Source: Streptomyces sp. KL109B (GTDB lineage: Bacteria; Actinomycetota; Actinomycetes; Streptomycetales; Streptomycetaceae). From it: DNA of 64,000 nt. The position numbers were made by a program, and so were the translations under genes. Positions 42,255 through 51,454 of the stretch are shown here, piece by piece (position 1 is the stretch's first letter; every line of letters starts with the position of its first letter). The notes under the pieces are model-generated. The model was not told the DNA's origin. It did no database searches and saw nothing but the letters and a program-made list of their open reading frames with translations. The stretch spans positions 186,001 through 250,000 of the forward strand of contig NZ_JASERL010000010.1 of assembly GCF_030766935.1 (NCBI RefSeq), written 5' to 3'.

Positions 42255-43688
42255 TCAGCTGGGGGATTCGGCGTTCTTGCGGGCGTAGTACCACCAGCAG
42301 ACGACGACGCATGTGGCGTAGAAGCCCACGAAGCACCACAGGGCGCTGGTCACCGCGAAGTTGGCGAACATCGCGGGGATGAAGAAGAAGCCGTACGCGG
42401 CGATCGCGGCGGTGAAGCCGGTGACGGCGCCGGACTCCATCTCGGCCTGCTTGAGCGCCTTCGTGTACTCGGGCGTGCCCTCGGTCAGGCCCTTCAGGTG
42501 CTGGTTGCGGAAGATCACCGGGATCTGGCGGAACGTGGAGCCGTTGCCGATGCCGCTGAAGAGGAAGGCCGCGTAGAAGCAGAGGAGGAAGCCCGCGAAG
42601 GAGCCGCCCTGGCCGTTCGACGGCATGAAGTTGATGACGCCGATGATCGAGGCGGCCATGCCGACGAAGGAGAGGATCGTGACGCGCGCGCCGCCCAGCT
42701 TGTCGCCGAGCCAGCCGCCGCCCCAGCGGGCGAGCGCGCCGACGGCCGGGCCGATCCAGGCGTAGGTGGCGGCCGTGTAGGCGGCGTCGATCGGGGTCCA
42801 GGTCGTCTTGATCAGCATCGGCAGGGCGGAGGCGAAGCCGATGAAGGAGCCGAAGGTGCCGACGTAGAGCCAGGTCATCAGCCAGTTGTGCTTGCGCTTG
42901 AAGATGACCTTCTGCTGCTTGAACGGGGTGGCCGCGACCTTGAGGTCGTTCTGGCCGAACCAGGCGACGACGGCCAGGACCAGCAGGACCGGGACCCACA
43001 GGAACGCGGCGTTCTGCAGCCACACCGGGGAGCCGTCCGCCTTGTGCTGGGCGGAGCCCAGGGCGATCGCCGAGGAGGTGATGACGATCGGGGTCAGCAG
43101 CTGGACGACGGAGACGCCGAGGTTGCCGAGGCCGCCGTTGATGCCGGTGGCGTTGCCCTTCTCCCGCTTCGGGTAGAAGAAGCCGATGTTGGCGAGCGAC
43201 GAGGAGAAGTTGGCACCGCCGAAGCCGCACAGCGCCGCGATGGCGACCAGTGTGGCGTACGAGGTCGAGGTGTCCTGCACCGCGAGGCCGAGCCAGACCA
43301 GCGGGATGACGAGGACGACCGTGGAGAGCGCGGTGAAGCGCCGCTGGCCCATCCGCGGGCCGAGGAAGGTGTAGAAGATCCGGGCCGTACCGCCGGTCAG
43401 ACCCGGGACGGCGGTCAGCCAGAACAGCTGCGAGGTGCTGAAGCTGAAGCCGACGTCGGCCAGGTTGGTCGCGGTGACGCTCCACACCTGCCACACCACG
43501 AAGGCGACGAGGAGGGCGGGGACCGCTATCCACAGGTTGCGGGTGGCGACCCGCTTGCCCACGGACTTCCAGAACAGTTCGTTCTCGGGTTCCCAGTCGG
43601 TGATAGTCCGGCCTGGCCGGTACTGCTGGGGATCGTAGGAACGGGTGACGTCGTCGACCGCGGCGGCGTCCCGGACTGCAGGACTCAT
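42255..43688 (-). CDS. narK: NarK-type nitrate/nitrite MFS transporter
   Basis: 477 aa with 12 membrane segments after a 45-residue cytoplasmic N-terminus. The nitrate-signature helices are explicit: GFGGANFSSSLANIGFFYPK and GNATGINGGLGNLGVSVVQL, and later AVTGFTAAIAAYG. It imports nitrate or exchanges nitrate for nitrite across the membrane. CAGGAA precedes the ATG. It lies between nirBD upstream and pflB downstream, all on the minus strand, so nitrite supply and reduction are physically linked. Confidence 0.93.
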   Translation of the reverse strand: MSPAVRDAAAVDDVTRSYDPQQYRPGRTITDWEPENELFWKSVGKRVATRNLWIAVPALLVAFVVWQVWSVTATNLADVGFSFSTSQLFWLTAVPGLTGGTARIFYTFLGPRMGQRRFTALSTVVLVIPLVWLGLAVQDTSTSYATLVAIAALCGFGGANFSSSLANIGFFYPKREKGNATGINGGLGNLGVSVVQLLTPIVITSSAIALGSAQHKADGSPVWLQNAAFLWVPVLLVLAVVAWFGQNDLKVAATPFKQQKVIFKRKHNWLMTWLYVGTFGSFIGFASALPMLIKTTWTPIDAAYTAATYAWIGPAVGALARWGGGWLGDKLGGARVTILSFVGMAASIIGVINFMPSNGQGGSFAGFLLCFYAAFLFSGIGNGSTFRQIPVIFRNQHLKGLTEGTPEYTKALKQAEMESGAVTGFTAAIAAYGFFFIPAMFANFAVTSALWCFVGFYATCVVVCWWYYARKNAESPS

Positions 43689-43764
43689 GACGTGTTCCTG
43701 GTGGTGAGGAGGGGTTTCCTTGCCTCTCCAGATTCACGCCGGGATAAAGACGGGGTAAGAGCCG

Positions 43765-43812
43765 TTGGTCGCCCCGCGAGCACCCCAATGGCACCGCGTG
43801 CGGGGCGACCAA
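43765..43812 (-). terminator. Inverted repeat after nirBD, probable terminator
   Basis: TTGGTCGCCCCG (43765-43776) pairs with CGGGGCGACCAA (43801-43812), one further base pair, and a 22-nt loop. It follows the nirBD stop by about 12 bp. The right arm overlaps a weaker DosR-like match (GCGACCAAGGTCCC, 43805-43818), so a regulatory role for narK is an alternative. Confidence 0.5.
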
Positions 43813-43823
43813 GGTCCCTGCGC

Positions 43824-46631
43824 TCAGCCCATTTCGGGAACCTCGGGAACCTCGGGAACCTCGGGGGCCTCGTGGACCGCGAGGCGCACGGACGGGTCGT
43901 CGAGGCACGCGCCGGTGCGCAGGTCGAACTCCTGCTTGTGCATCGGGGAGGCGACGACGGGGGCGCCGCCGCGGGTGCCCATGATGCCGTTCGCGATGAC
44001 GTCGGCGCCGGAGAAGGGGTCGCGGGCGTCGACGGCGTAGACGGTGCCGGAGGCGTCCTTGAAGAGGGCGGCCTCGGTGCCGTCGGGCAGCACGGCGGGG
44101 CGGCCGCGGCCGGGCTCCAGGAAGCGGGGATCGGCCTCGGACGTCGCCTCGAAGCGGGCGAGGGCGGCCGGGTCGTCGAGCACGGCCTGCCACTCGTCGC
44201 GGTAGGCGGCGACGTGCCGGTCCAGCTGGGCCTCCAACTCGGCGCAGATGCCGAGGGAGTCGTCGATCAGCACCGCGCGCAGGTGGTCGAGGCCGCCGAT
44301 CCGCTCGAACCAGGGGGCGGTGCGCTCCAGGCGTTCGGCGGTGCGCGCGTAGTACATGAGGAACCGGTCGGTCAGGCGCAGGAGTTCGTCCCGCGTCAGG
44401 TCGGTGGCGAGGAGGTCGGCGTGGCGGGGGTTGGTGCCGCCGTTGCCGCAGACGTAGAGGTTCCAGCCGCCGGCGGTGGCGATGACGCCGATGTCCTTGC
44501 CGCGGGCCTCGGCGCACTCGCGCAGACAGCCGGAGACGCCACCCTTGATCTTGTGCGGGGTGCGAAGCCCGCGATAGCGCAGCTCCAGGTCGATGGCGAG
44601 CTGCACGGAGTCGCCCTGCCCGAAGCGGCAGAACTTCGAGCCGACGCAGGACTTCACGGTGCGCAGCGACTTCCCGTACGCCTGCCCGGACTCCAGGCCG
44701 ACGGCGACCAACCTCCGCCAGATCGCGGGCAGTTGCTCCTTGCGCGCGCCGAAGAGGTCGATGCGCTGACCGCCGGTGATCTTCGAGTAGAGGCCGTGGT
44801 CGCGGGCGACCTCGCCGATCGCGATGAGCTGCTCGGCGGTGATCTCGCCGCCGGGGACGCGCGGGACGACGGAGTAGGTGCCGTCCTTCTGGAGGTTCCC
44901 GAGGAAGAGGTCGTTGGAGTCCTGGAGGGCGGCCTGTTCGCCCTGGAGGATGTGGGTGAGGCCGAGTTCGGGGGCGAGGGTGCCGAGGATGTTGGCGACG
45001 ACGGGCTTGCAGACGGCGCAGCCGTCGGCGATCCCCGCGCCACCCGTGCCGTGCTTGGCCAGCAACTCGCTGAAGGAGGCGATGCGTTCGGCGCGGACGA
45101 GGTCGTAGAGCTCGGCGCGGGTCAGGTCGAAGTGTTCGCACAGGCCGCGGGCGATCTCGACGCCGGACGCGGCGAGTTCGGCGTCGAGGACGGACTGGAG
45201 CGTGCCGACGCAACCGCCGCAGCCGGTGCCGGCCTTCGTGCACCGCTTGATGCCGCCGATGTCGGTGAGGCCCTCGGCGGTGACGGCCGCGCGGACGGCG
45301 CCCTTGGTGACGTTGTGGCAGCTGCACACCACGGCGTCGTCGGGGAGGGCGTCGGCACCGAGGGCCGGGCCTTCCGCGTCGCCGGCCGGGACGATATAGG
45401 CCTCCGGGGAGCCGGGGAGGGTGCGGCCCGCGTGCGGCTTGAGGGTGCCGTAGGCGGTGGCGTCGCCGACCAGGATGCCGCCGAGGAGACGGCCGTCGGG
45501 GCCGAGGACGAGCTTCTTGTAGACGCCCTCGCGGGAGTCGGAGAAGACGACCGCCATGGCCTCGCCCTGTTCACCGTCCACGCCCTGCGCGCCCCGCCCG
45601 CTCTCGCAGGCGAACGGGTCGCCGAAGGAGGCCACGTCGGCGCCCATCAGCTTCAGCTTGGTGGAGGTGTCGGCGCCGGTGAAGAGGGTGGCGCCCTCCC
45701 CCGCGAGGGCGTCGGCCGCGGCCTCGGCCATCTGGTAGCCGGGGGCGACGAGGCCGTAGACCCGTCCGTCGGCGGTCTGCGCGCACTCGCCGATCGCGTA
45801 GATGTACGGGTCCGTGGTCCGGCAGTGCCCGTCCACCACGACGCCACCGCGGTCGCCGACGGCGAGCCCGGCCTCGCGGGCCAGCCGGTCGCGGGGGCGT
45901 ACACCCGCCGAGAAGACGACGACGTCGGCGTCGAGGGTGCGGCCGTCGGTCAGCGCCAGGGCGCACGCCGAGCCGTCGGGGTCGGTCTCCACCGCGCGGG
46001 CGCCGACGCCGGTGTGCACGTCCACGCCCATCGACTCGATGGTGGCGCGCAGCGCGGCGGCGCCGCCGTCGTCGACCTGGAGCGGCATCAGGCGCGGGGC
46101 GAACTCGACGACGTGGGTGGCGAGGCCCAGCGTGCGCAGGGCCCCGGCCGCCTCCAGGCCGAGCAGCCCGCCGCCGATGACGACGCCGGTACGGGTGCCC
46201 TCGCGGGCCGCGTACTCGGTGAGGGTCTCGACGTCGTACAGGGTGCGGTAGGTGAAGCAGCCGGGGGCGTCGGCGCCGTCGATCGGCGGGACGAAGGGGT
46301 ACGAGCCGGTGGCCAGGACGAGGGCGTCGTAGTCGACGGTGGCGCCGGAGGTGGTGGTGACGGTCCGGGTGGCGGTGTCGATGTGTTCGGCCGGGTCGCC
46401 CAGGCGCAGGTCGATGCCGTGCTTCGCCATGAACTCGGGCTCGGCGAGGGCGAGTTCGGAGGGGTCCGTGCCGGTGAAGGCGGAGGAGAGGTGGACGCGG
46501 TCGTAGGCCGGGCGGTCCTCCTCGGCGAGGACGGTGACGTGCCAGGCGTCGAGGGTGCCGCGGTCCGCGAGGAGTTCGAGGAGGTGGTGGCCGACCATGC
46601 CGTGACCGATGAGGACCAGATTCAGGGGCAT
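43824..46631 (-). CDS. nirB: Fused nitrite reductase NirB-NirD (NADH-dependent)
   Basis: 935 aa. Order: FAD/NAD(P)-binding domain starting LVLIGHGMVGHHLLELL, rubredoxin-reductase-like domain, BFD-type [2Fe-2S] region (CSCHNV and CTKAGTGCGGC), then ferredoxin/siroheme domains with the C-x5-C and C-x3-C cluster ligands (SCVGSKFC, SGCLREC). From about 835 the chain passes directly into a NirD-like Rieske-fold domain (VLPDGTEAALFKDASG, VYAVDARDPFSGADVI, ASPMHKQEFDLRTGACLDD). The end of NirB and the start of NirD seem to have been lost at the join. The tail repeats EVP. It reduces nitrite to ammonium in the cytosol. Confidence 0.92.
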   Translation of the reverse strand: MPLNLVLIGHGMVGHHLLELLADRGTLDAWHVTVLAEEDRPAYDRVHLSSAFTGTDPSELALAEPEFMAKHGIDLRLGDPAEHIDTATRTVTTTSGATVDYDALVLATGSYPFVPPIDGADAPGCFTYRTLYDVETLTEYAAREGTRTGVVIGGGLLGLEAAGALRTLGLATHVVEFAPRLMPLQVDDGGAAALRATIESMGVDVHTGVGARAVETDPDGSACALALTDGRTLDADVVVFSAGVRPRDRLAREAGLAVGDRGGVVVDGHCRTTDPYIYAIGECAQTADGRVYGLVAPGYQMAEAAADALAGEGATLFTGADTSTKLKLMGADVASFGDPFACESGRGAQGVDGEQGEAMAVVFSDSREGVYKKLVLGPDGRLLGGILVGDATAYGTLKPHAGRTLPGSPEAYIVPAGDAEGPALGADALPDDAVVCSCHNVTKGAVRAAVTAEGLTDIGGIKRCTKAGTGCGGCVGTLQSVLDAELAASGVEIARGLCEHFDLTRAELYDLVRAERIASFSELLAKHGTGGAGIADGCAVCKPVVANILGTLAPELGLTHILQGEQAALQDSNDLFLGNLQKDGTYSVVPRVPGGEITAEQLIAIGEVARDHGLYSKITGGQRIDLFGARKEQLPAIWRRLVAVGLESGQAYGKSLRTVKSCVGSKFCRFGQGDSVQLAIDLELRYRGLRTPHKIKGGVSGCLRECAEARGKDIGVIATAGGWNLYVCGNGGTNPRHADLLATDLTRDELLRLTDRFLMYYARTAERLERTAPWFERIGGLDHLRAVLIDDSLGICAELEAQLDRHVAAYRDEWQAVLDDPAALARFEATSEADPRFLEPGRGRPAVLPDGTEAALFKDASGTVYAVDARDPFSGADVIANGIMGTRGGAPVVASPMHKQEFDLRTGACLDDPSVRLAVHEAPEVPEVPEVPEMG

Positions 46632-46730
46632 GGTGGGCGCTCCGGGGGTGCGAGATGGTGCCGGTCTGCTGTAATCCCGACGTTAGGACCGGACCGACGG
46701 GGCGCCGCACCGAATTGGGCCCCTTGGCGC

Positions 46731-46744
46731 GGGACCAACGACCC
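46731..46744. promoter_or_regulatory. DosR/DevR-like operator between nirBD and the chelatase gene
   Basis: GGGACCAACGACCC matches the DosR core at 11 of 14 positions and shares GGGAC-N4-GACCC with the pflB site. It lies about 100 bp upstream of nirBD and 58 bp upstream of the divergent CbiX-like gene, so it could control both. Confidence 0.45.
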
Positions 46745-46801
46745 CCTTGATCAGGCCCTTTGCCAGGGCCGGGGGCGGCGGCGCGGACATAGCGTGGCCG
46801 C

Positions 46802-47719
46802 ATGTTGGCCACGGACCCTCTCGTTCTCGCCGTGCACGGCAGCGCGCTGCCGGCCGCGGGCGCCACCGTCGGGCGGCTGTGCGACGCGGTCGAGGCGCGG
46901 CTCGGGACGCGGCCCACCGTCGGACACCTGGATCATCAACTTCCCTCCCTCAAGGGCGCGTTGGCGAGTGGCTCCGTCGTGGTTCCGCTGCTGCTCGGCG
47001 ACGGCTACCACCGCACCGTCGACATCCCCGCGGTCGTCGCCGCGCACGGCGGAGGGGGCTGCCGGCTCACGCCGAGCCTGAGCGGGGCGAGCGAGGTCGA
47101 CACGGCGCTGTACGAGCGGCTGTGCGCGGCGGAGCGTGAGGCGGGGCCGGGGGCGGTGCCTGGGGCGGAGCATGCGGTGGGGCGTGAGGCGGGGTGGCAA
47201 GCGGAGCGTGAGGCAGGGCTGCAAACCTGGCACGAGGCGGAGCGCCAAGCAGGGCGCGAGGCAGAACGGCAAGCCTGGCGCGAGGCAGAGCGCCAAGCAG
47301 AGCGTGAGGTGGGGCCGAAGGCGGAGCACGCCGTGGGGCGCGGGGTTGGGCTCAAGGGAGGGGGGCCGGTTGACGCGATCGTGTTCGCCGCCGCCGGGTC
47401 CTCGCGGCCGGGTGGGAACGGTGGGGCGCTGGTAGCGGCGCGGCGGCTCGCGATGCGGCGGCCCGGTACACCGATGGTCGTCGCGTACTGCTCCGCCGCC
47501 GAGCCGACCGTTCCGGAGGCGCTCGCGCGGCTGCGGGCGGCCGGGCACCGGCGGATCGGGATCGTGACGCATCTGCTGGCGCCGGGCCGGTTCACGCAGG
47601 CGCTCGACGCGGCGGGGGCCGACCTCGTCACCGCGCCGCTCGCCGACCATCCGGCGCTCGCCTCGCTCGTCGTACGCCGCTACCGGGCTGCGTGCCGGAT
47701 CGCCGCCGTCGCCGCCTGA
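46802..47719 (+). CDS. CbiX/SirB-type sirohydrochlorin chelatase-like protein with charged repeat insertion
   Basis: 305 aa with two chelatase half-domains: the first (LVLAVHGSALPAAG with the metal-site His, then PLLLGDGYHRTVDIP) and the second (DAIVFAAAGSSRPGGNGG onward). Between them, about residues 110-180, lies a low-complexity insertion of degenerate 8-10 residue units rich in AERQA and REAE, encoded by tandem DNA repeats. Next to nirBD a ferrochelatase for siroheme is the natural role. The second domain lacks the usual His, so only one half may be active. Confidence 0.8.
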   Translation: MLATDPLVLAVHGSALPAAGATVGRLCDAVEARLGTRPTVGHLDHQLPSLKGALASGSVVVPLLLGDGYHRTVDIPAVVAAHGGGGCRLTPSLSGASEVDTALYERLCAAEREAGPGAVPGAEHAVGREAGWQAEREAGLQTWHEAERQAGREAERQAWREAERQAEREVGPKAEHAVGRGVGLKGGGPVDAIVFAAAGSSRPGGNGGALVAARRLAMRRPGTPMVVAYCSAAEPTVPEALARLRAAGHRRIGIVTHLLAPGRFTQALDAAGADLVTAPLADHPALASLVVRRYRAACRIAAVAA

Positions 47720-47736
47720 TCTGCTGTGCTGGACGC

Positions 47737-48984
47737 ATGACGTCCACACCCGAGCCCGCCGGGCCGAACCCGCCCGGCGACCCGCAGCACGCCTCGCCGA
47801 GCCGGCGATCACCGAGCCACCGGTCCCCGATCCGCCGCATGGTCGAGAGGGGGCGCGACGAGGAGCATCGGGCCGCGTCGCCGCTGGAGTTGTTCTTCGA
47901 CCTGTGTTTCGTCGTCGCCGTGGCGCAGGGCGGGGCGGAGCTGGTGCACGCGGTGGCGGAGGGGCACGCGGGTGCTGGGGTGGTCGACTACGCGCGCGTG
48001 TTCTTCGCGATCTGGTGGGCGTGGATGAACTTCACGTGGTTCGCCTCGGCGTACGACAACGACGACGCGGTCTACCGCGTCGTGACGCTCGTACAGATCG
48101 CGGGCGTGCTGGTGCTCGCGGCGGGCGTCTCGCAGGCGTTCGCGCACGACAACTACATGGTGGTCTGGCTCGGCTACCTGATCATGCGGGTCGCCATGGC
48201 CACGCACTGGCTGCGGGCCGCCGCCTCCACCACGGGCGCGGAGCGCCGGGTCGCGCTGCGGTACGCGGGCGGGGTGCTGGCCTGCCAAGTCGGCTGGCTG
48301 GCGCTGCTGTTCACGCCGCACGCGGCGCAGGTCTGGGTGTTCTTCGCGATGGCGGTCCTGGAGATGTGCGTCCCCGTGTACGCGGAGCGGGACCGGCAGA
48401 CGTCCTGGCATCCGCACCACATCGCGGAGCGGTACGGCCTGTTCACGATCATCGTGCTCGGCGAGACGATCGCCGCGGCGACGGTCGCGGTGAAGTCGGG
48501 CGTCGAGGAGAACGACGCGCTCGGCGAGCTGCTGCCGATCGCGACGGGCGGCCTGCTCGTCGTCTTCGCGGCCTGGTGGATCTACTTCGCGGTGCCGATC
48601 CACGACAGGCTGCGCTCCAACCGGCAGGCGTTCGTGTGGGGTTACGGGCACTTCTTCATCCTCGCGTCGGCGGCGTCGATCGGCGCGGGCATCGAGGTCG
48701 CGGTCGAGCAGGCGGTGGGCGAGGCGCACATCTCCACGGCCGCGGCCTCGGCCGCCGTGACGGTGCCGGCGGCGGTGTTCCTGCTGCTGGTGTGGGCGCT
48801 GCACGCGCGGTACTTCAAGGTGGGGACGGCGCAGCAACTGACCCTGCCCGTCGCCGCGTTGCTGGTGCTGGTGTGCACGTTCGCGGGGCACTTGGCGGTG
48901 CTCGCGGCGGGGGTCGTCGCGGCGCTCACGGTGGCGGTCGGGGTGACGCTGTCGGCGCGGGCGGGCGGGACGCGGGCCGCCTGA
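47737..48984 (+). CDS. Low temperature requirement protein A (LtrA) family
   Basis: 415 aa. After a Pro/Ser-rich N-terminus the LtrA signature ASPLELFFDLCFVVAVAQ appears, followed by about ten membrane segments, the HIAERYGLFTIIVLGET block and WIYFAVP. The family is found in many actinomycetes; LtrA was first linked to cold growth in Listeria but its activity is unknown. ATG 47737 has no strong ribosome site. Confidence 0.88.
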   Translation: MTSTPEPAGPNPPGDPQHASPSRRSPSHRSPIRRMVERGRDEEHRAASPLELFFDLCFVVAVAQGGAELVHAVAEGHAGAGVVDYARVFFAIWWAWMNFTWFASAYDNDDAVYRVVTLVQIAGVLVLAAGVSQAFAHDNYMVVWLGYLIMRVAMATHWLRAAASTTGAERRVALRYAGGVLACQVGWLALLFTPHAAQVWVFFAMAVLEMCVPVYAERDRQTSWHPHHIAERYGLFTIIVLGETIAAATVAVKSGVEENDALGELLPIATGGLLVVFAAWWIYFAVPIHDRLRSNRQAFVWGYGHFFILASAASIGAGIEVAVEQAVGEAHISTAAASAAVTVPAAVFLLLVWALHARYFKVGTAQQLTLPVAALLVLVCTFAGHLAVLAAGVVAALTVAVGVTLSARAGGTRAA

Positions 48985-49061
48985 CGCCCCCTCCCCACCC
49001 CACCCCTCCCCCCCTTTGTCACACCCCACCCGGGCATCAACTCCCGTGGTAGGCATGGGAC

Positions 49062-50114
49062 ATGACGACTCGCAATGATGCCCTCACCGATGTCCCCGGC
49101 CTGCGCGTCGGACACGCCACCCTGGTCGGGGACGGATTCCTGACCGGTACGACGGTCGTGCTCGCCCCCGAAGGCGGCGCGGTCACCGCCGTGGACGTAC
49201 GGGGAGGCGGCCCCGGCACCCGGGAGACCGACGCGCTCGACCCGCGCAACCTGGTGCAGCGGATCGAGGCGATCGTGCTGACGGGCGGCAGCGCGTTCGG
49301 GCTCGACGCGGCGTCGGGCGTGGTGGCGTGGCTGGAGGACCAGGGGCGCGGGGTCCCGGCGGGCACGAACCCCGGGGAGGTCGTGCCGGTGGTGCCCGCG
49401 GCGTGCGCGTTCGACCTCGGCCGGGGCGGCGACTGGCGGGCCCGCCCGGACGCGGCGACGGGCCGCGCCGCCGTCGAGGCCGCCGCCGCGACGGAGCCCG
49501 GCTCCCCCGTCCAGGAGGGCAACATCGGCGCGGGCACCGGCGCGCTCGTCGGGAAGCTGCGCGGCGGCATCGGCACCGCGTCCACGGTCCTCGACTCCGG
49601 GATCACGGTCTCCGCCCTGGTCGTCGCGAACGCCGCGGGCTCCGCCGTGGACCCGGCCACCGGGGCGCTGTACGGCGAGTTCTTCGCGGGCACCGGGCCG
49701 GTGACGTATCCGACGCCGCAGGCGCACGAGGCGGCGGGCAAGCGGATCGCGGAGGCGGCCACGGCGAACGGCCCCCAGCCCCTCAACACCACCCTGGCCG
49801 TCGTCGCCACCGACGCCGACCTCAACCGCGCCCAGGCGCAGAAGGTCGCCGGGACCGCGCACGACGGCATCGCGCGCGCCGTGCGTCCGGTGCACCTGCT
49901 CAACGACGGGGACACGGTGTTCGCGGTCGCCACCGGGGAGCGCCCGCTCGACACCGCGAACCCCCTCGCCCTCAACGAGGTCCTCGCGGCCGGGGCGGAC
50001 CTCGTGACGCGGGCGATCGTACGGGCGCTGCGCGCGGCCGAGACCGTGACGGCGGGCGGCGGCACCCACCTCTCGTACGGCGATCTCTACGGCGGCCGCT
50101 CCACCGCAACGTAA
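49062..50114 (+). CDS. P1 family (DmpA/S58-like) peptidase
   Basis: 350 aa. The family contains self-cleaving aminopeptidases such as DmpA. Typical stretches: ALTDVPGLRVGHATL, the AIVLTGGSAFGLDAASGV loop, VQEGNIGAGTGALVGK, and the presumed autoprocessing site LNTTLAVVATDADL near residue 245. The protein is cytoplasmic with no signal peptide. The -10-like GGTAGGCAT lies near the ATG, suggesting a short leader. Confidence 0.88.
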   Translation: MTTRNDALTDVPGLRVGHATLVGDGFLTGTTVVLAPEGGAVTAVDVRGGGPGTRETDALDPRNLVQRIEAIVLTGGSAFGLDAASGVVAWLEDQGRGVPAGTNPGEVVPVVPAACAFDLGRGGDWRARPDAATGRAAVEAAAATEPGSPVQEGNIGAGTGALVGKLRGGIGTASTVLDSGITVSALVVANAAGSAVDPATGALYGEFFAGTGPVTYPTPQAHEAAGKRIAEAATANGPQPLNTTLAVVATDADLNRAQAQKVAGTAHDGIARAVRPVHLLNDGDTVFAVATGERPLDTANPLALNEVLAAGADLVTRAIVRALRAAETVTAGGGTHLSYGDLYGGRSTAT

Positions 50115-50258
50115 CGGAGATCCACCACCCCGTAACAGAACTGTCCCTGTGGCTGCGTTCACAACAAACGGACGGAACCCCTCCGCCCGTATCGCGCTCT
50201 TCCCTCACATCGGTAGAAAGCTGCGGAACAGCAGAAAGCACGAAAAGGGGAGCAGACC

Positions 50259-51434
50259 GTGAGCAGGCAGAAGACAGCCGTCGTGGGCGCGGCCCTCGCC
50301 ATCGGCGCACTGACCCTCACGGCCTGCGGCGGCGACGCCACCGCCGACAACGACAAGGGCGGCGACGCCCCCAAGATCGCCATCTCGGCCAAGGACGGCT
50401 CGACGGGCGCGTCGATCAACGCGACGGGCGTGAAGGTCAGCGACGGCAAGCTGACCAAGGTGAAGATGACCGAGTCGGCGAGCGGCAAGGCCGTGCCCGG
50501 CACGATCACCGGGGACGGCGCGGCGTGGAAGCCGAAGGAGCAGCTGGAGCGCGGCACCAAGTACCGGATCTCCGCGTCCGCCAAGGATGAGGACGGGCAC
50601 AAGGCCGCCGCCAACTCCATCTTCACGACGGTGTCGAGCGCCAACAGCTTCATCGGCACGTACACGCCGGACGACGGGAAGACGGTCGGGGTCGGGATGC
50701 CGGTCTCCTTCAACTTCGACAAGGCGATCACCAACAAGAAGGACGTGCAGTCGCACATCACGGTGACGTCGGACAGCGGCCAGAAGGTCGTCGGGCACTG
50801 GTTCGGCGCGCAGCGCCTCGACTTCAGGCCCCAGGAGTACTGGAAGGCCGGCTCCAAGGTCACCATGAAGATCGACCTCGACGGCGTCGAGGGCGCGAAC
50901 GGCGTGCACGGCGTGCAGGACAAGACGGTGAGCTTCAACGTCGGCCGCTCCCAGGTCTCCACGGTCGACGCGAACACGCAGCAGATGACGGTCGTCCGCG
51001 ACGGCAAGACGCTCCGGACGGTGGACGTGTCGACCGGAAGCGACCAACACCCGACGTACAACGGGCAGATGGTGATCTCGGAGAAGTTCGTGCAGACGCG
51101 CATGAACGGCGACACGGTCGGCTTCGGCGGTGAGTACGACATCGCGGACGTGCCGCACGCGATGCGCCTGTCGCAGTCCGGGACGTTCATCCACGGCAAC
51201 TACTGGAGCGCCCCGAGCACCTTCGGCTCGCAGGCCACCAGCCACGGCTGCGTCGGCATGCGGGACGTGAAGGGCGCGGGCGGCGACACGACCGGCAAGT
51301 GGTTCTTCGACAACTCGCTGGTCGGCGACGTCGTGGTCATGAAGAACTCGCACGACGAGACGATCGCGCCCGACAACGGCCTCAACGGCTGGAACATGGC
51401 GTGGAGCCAGTGGACGGCGGGCAGCGCCGTCTGA
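50259..51434 (+). CDS. L,D-transpeptidase lipoprotein
   Basis: 391 aa. Signal peptide with lipobox LTAC (Cys about residue 23) anchors it outside the membrane. Two Ig-like/beta domains (about 45-230) are followed by the YkuD catalytic domain with H329-G-C331-V (SHGCVGMRD), which forms 3-3 peptidoglycan cross-links. GTG start with GGGGAG upstream. This domain order matches the large actinobacterial Ldt proteins. A strong terminator follows. Confidence 0.94.
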   Translation: MSRQKTAVVGAALAIGALTLTACGGDATADNDKGGDAPKIAISAKDGSTGASINATGVKVSDGKLTKVKMTESASGKAVPGTITGDGAAWKPKEQLERGTKYRISASAKDEDGHKAAANSIFTTVSSANSFIGTYTPDDGKTVGVGMPVSFNFDKAITNKKDVQSHITVTSDSGQKVVGHWFGAQRLDFRPQEYWKAGSKVTMKIDLDGVEGANGVHGVQDKTVSFNVGRSQVSTVDANTQQMTVVRDGKTLRTVDVSTGSDQHPTYNGQMVISEKFVQTRMNGDTVGFGGEYDIADVPHAMRLSQSGTFIHGNYWSAPSTFGSQATSHGCVGMRDVKGAGGDTTGKWFFDNSLVGDVVVMKNSHDETIAPDNGLNGWNMAWSQWTAGSAV

Positions 51435-51454
51435 CCCCCCTGCTCACTTACGGC

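Noticed and set aside
37392..47081. A single open frame of 3229 codons on the plus strand
   Set aside because: It lies antisense to pflA, pflB, narK and nirBD, which have clear families and motifs. Long open antisense frames are normal in high-GC DNA.
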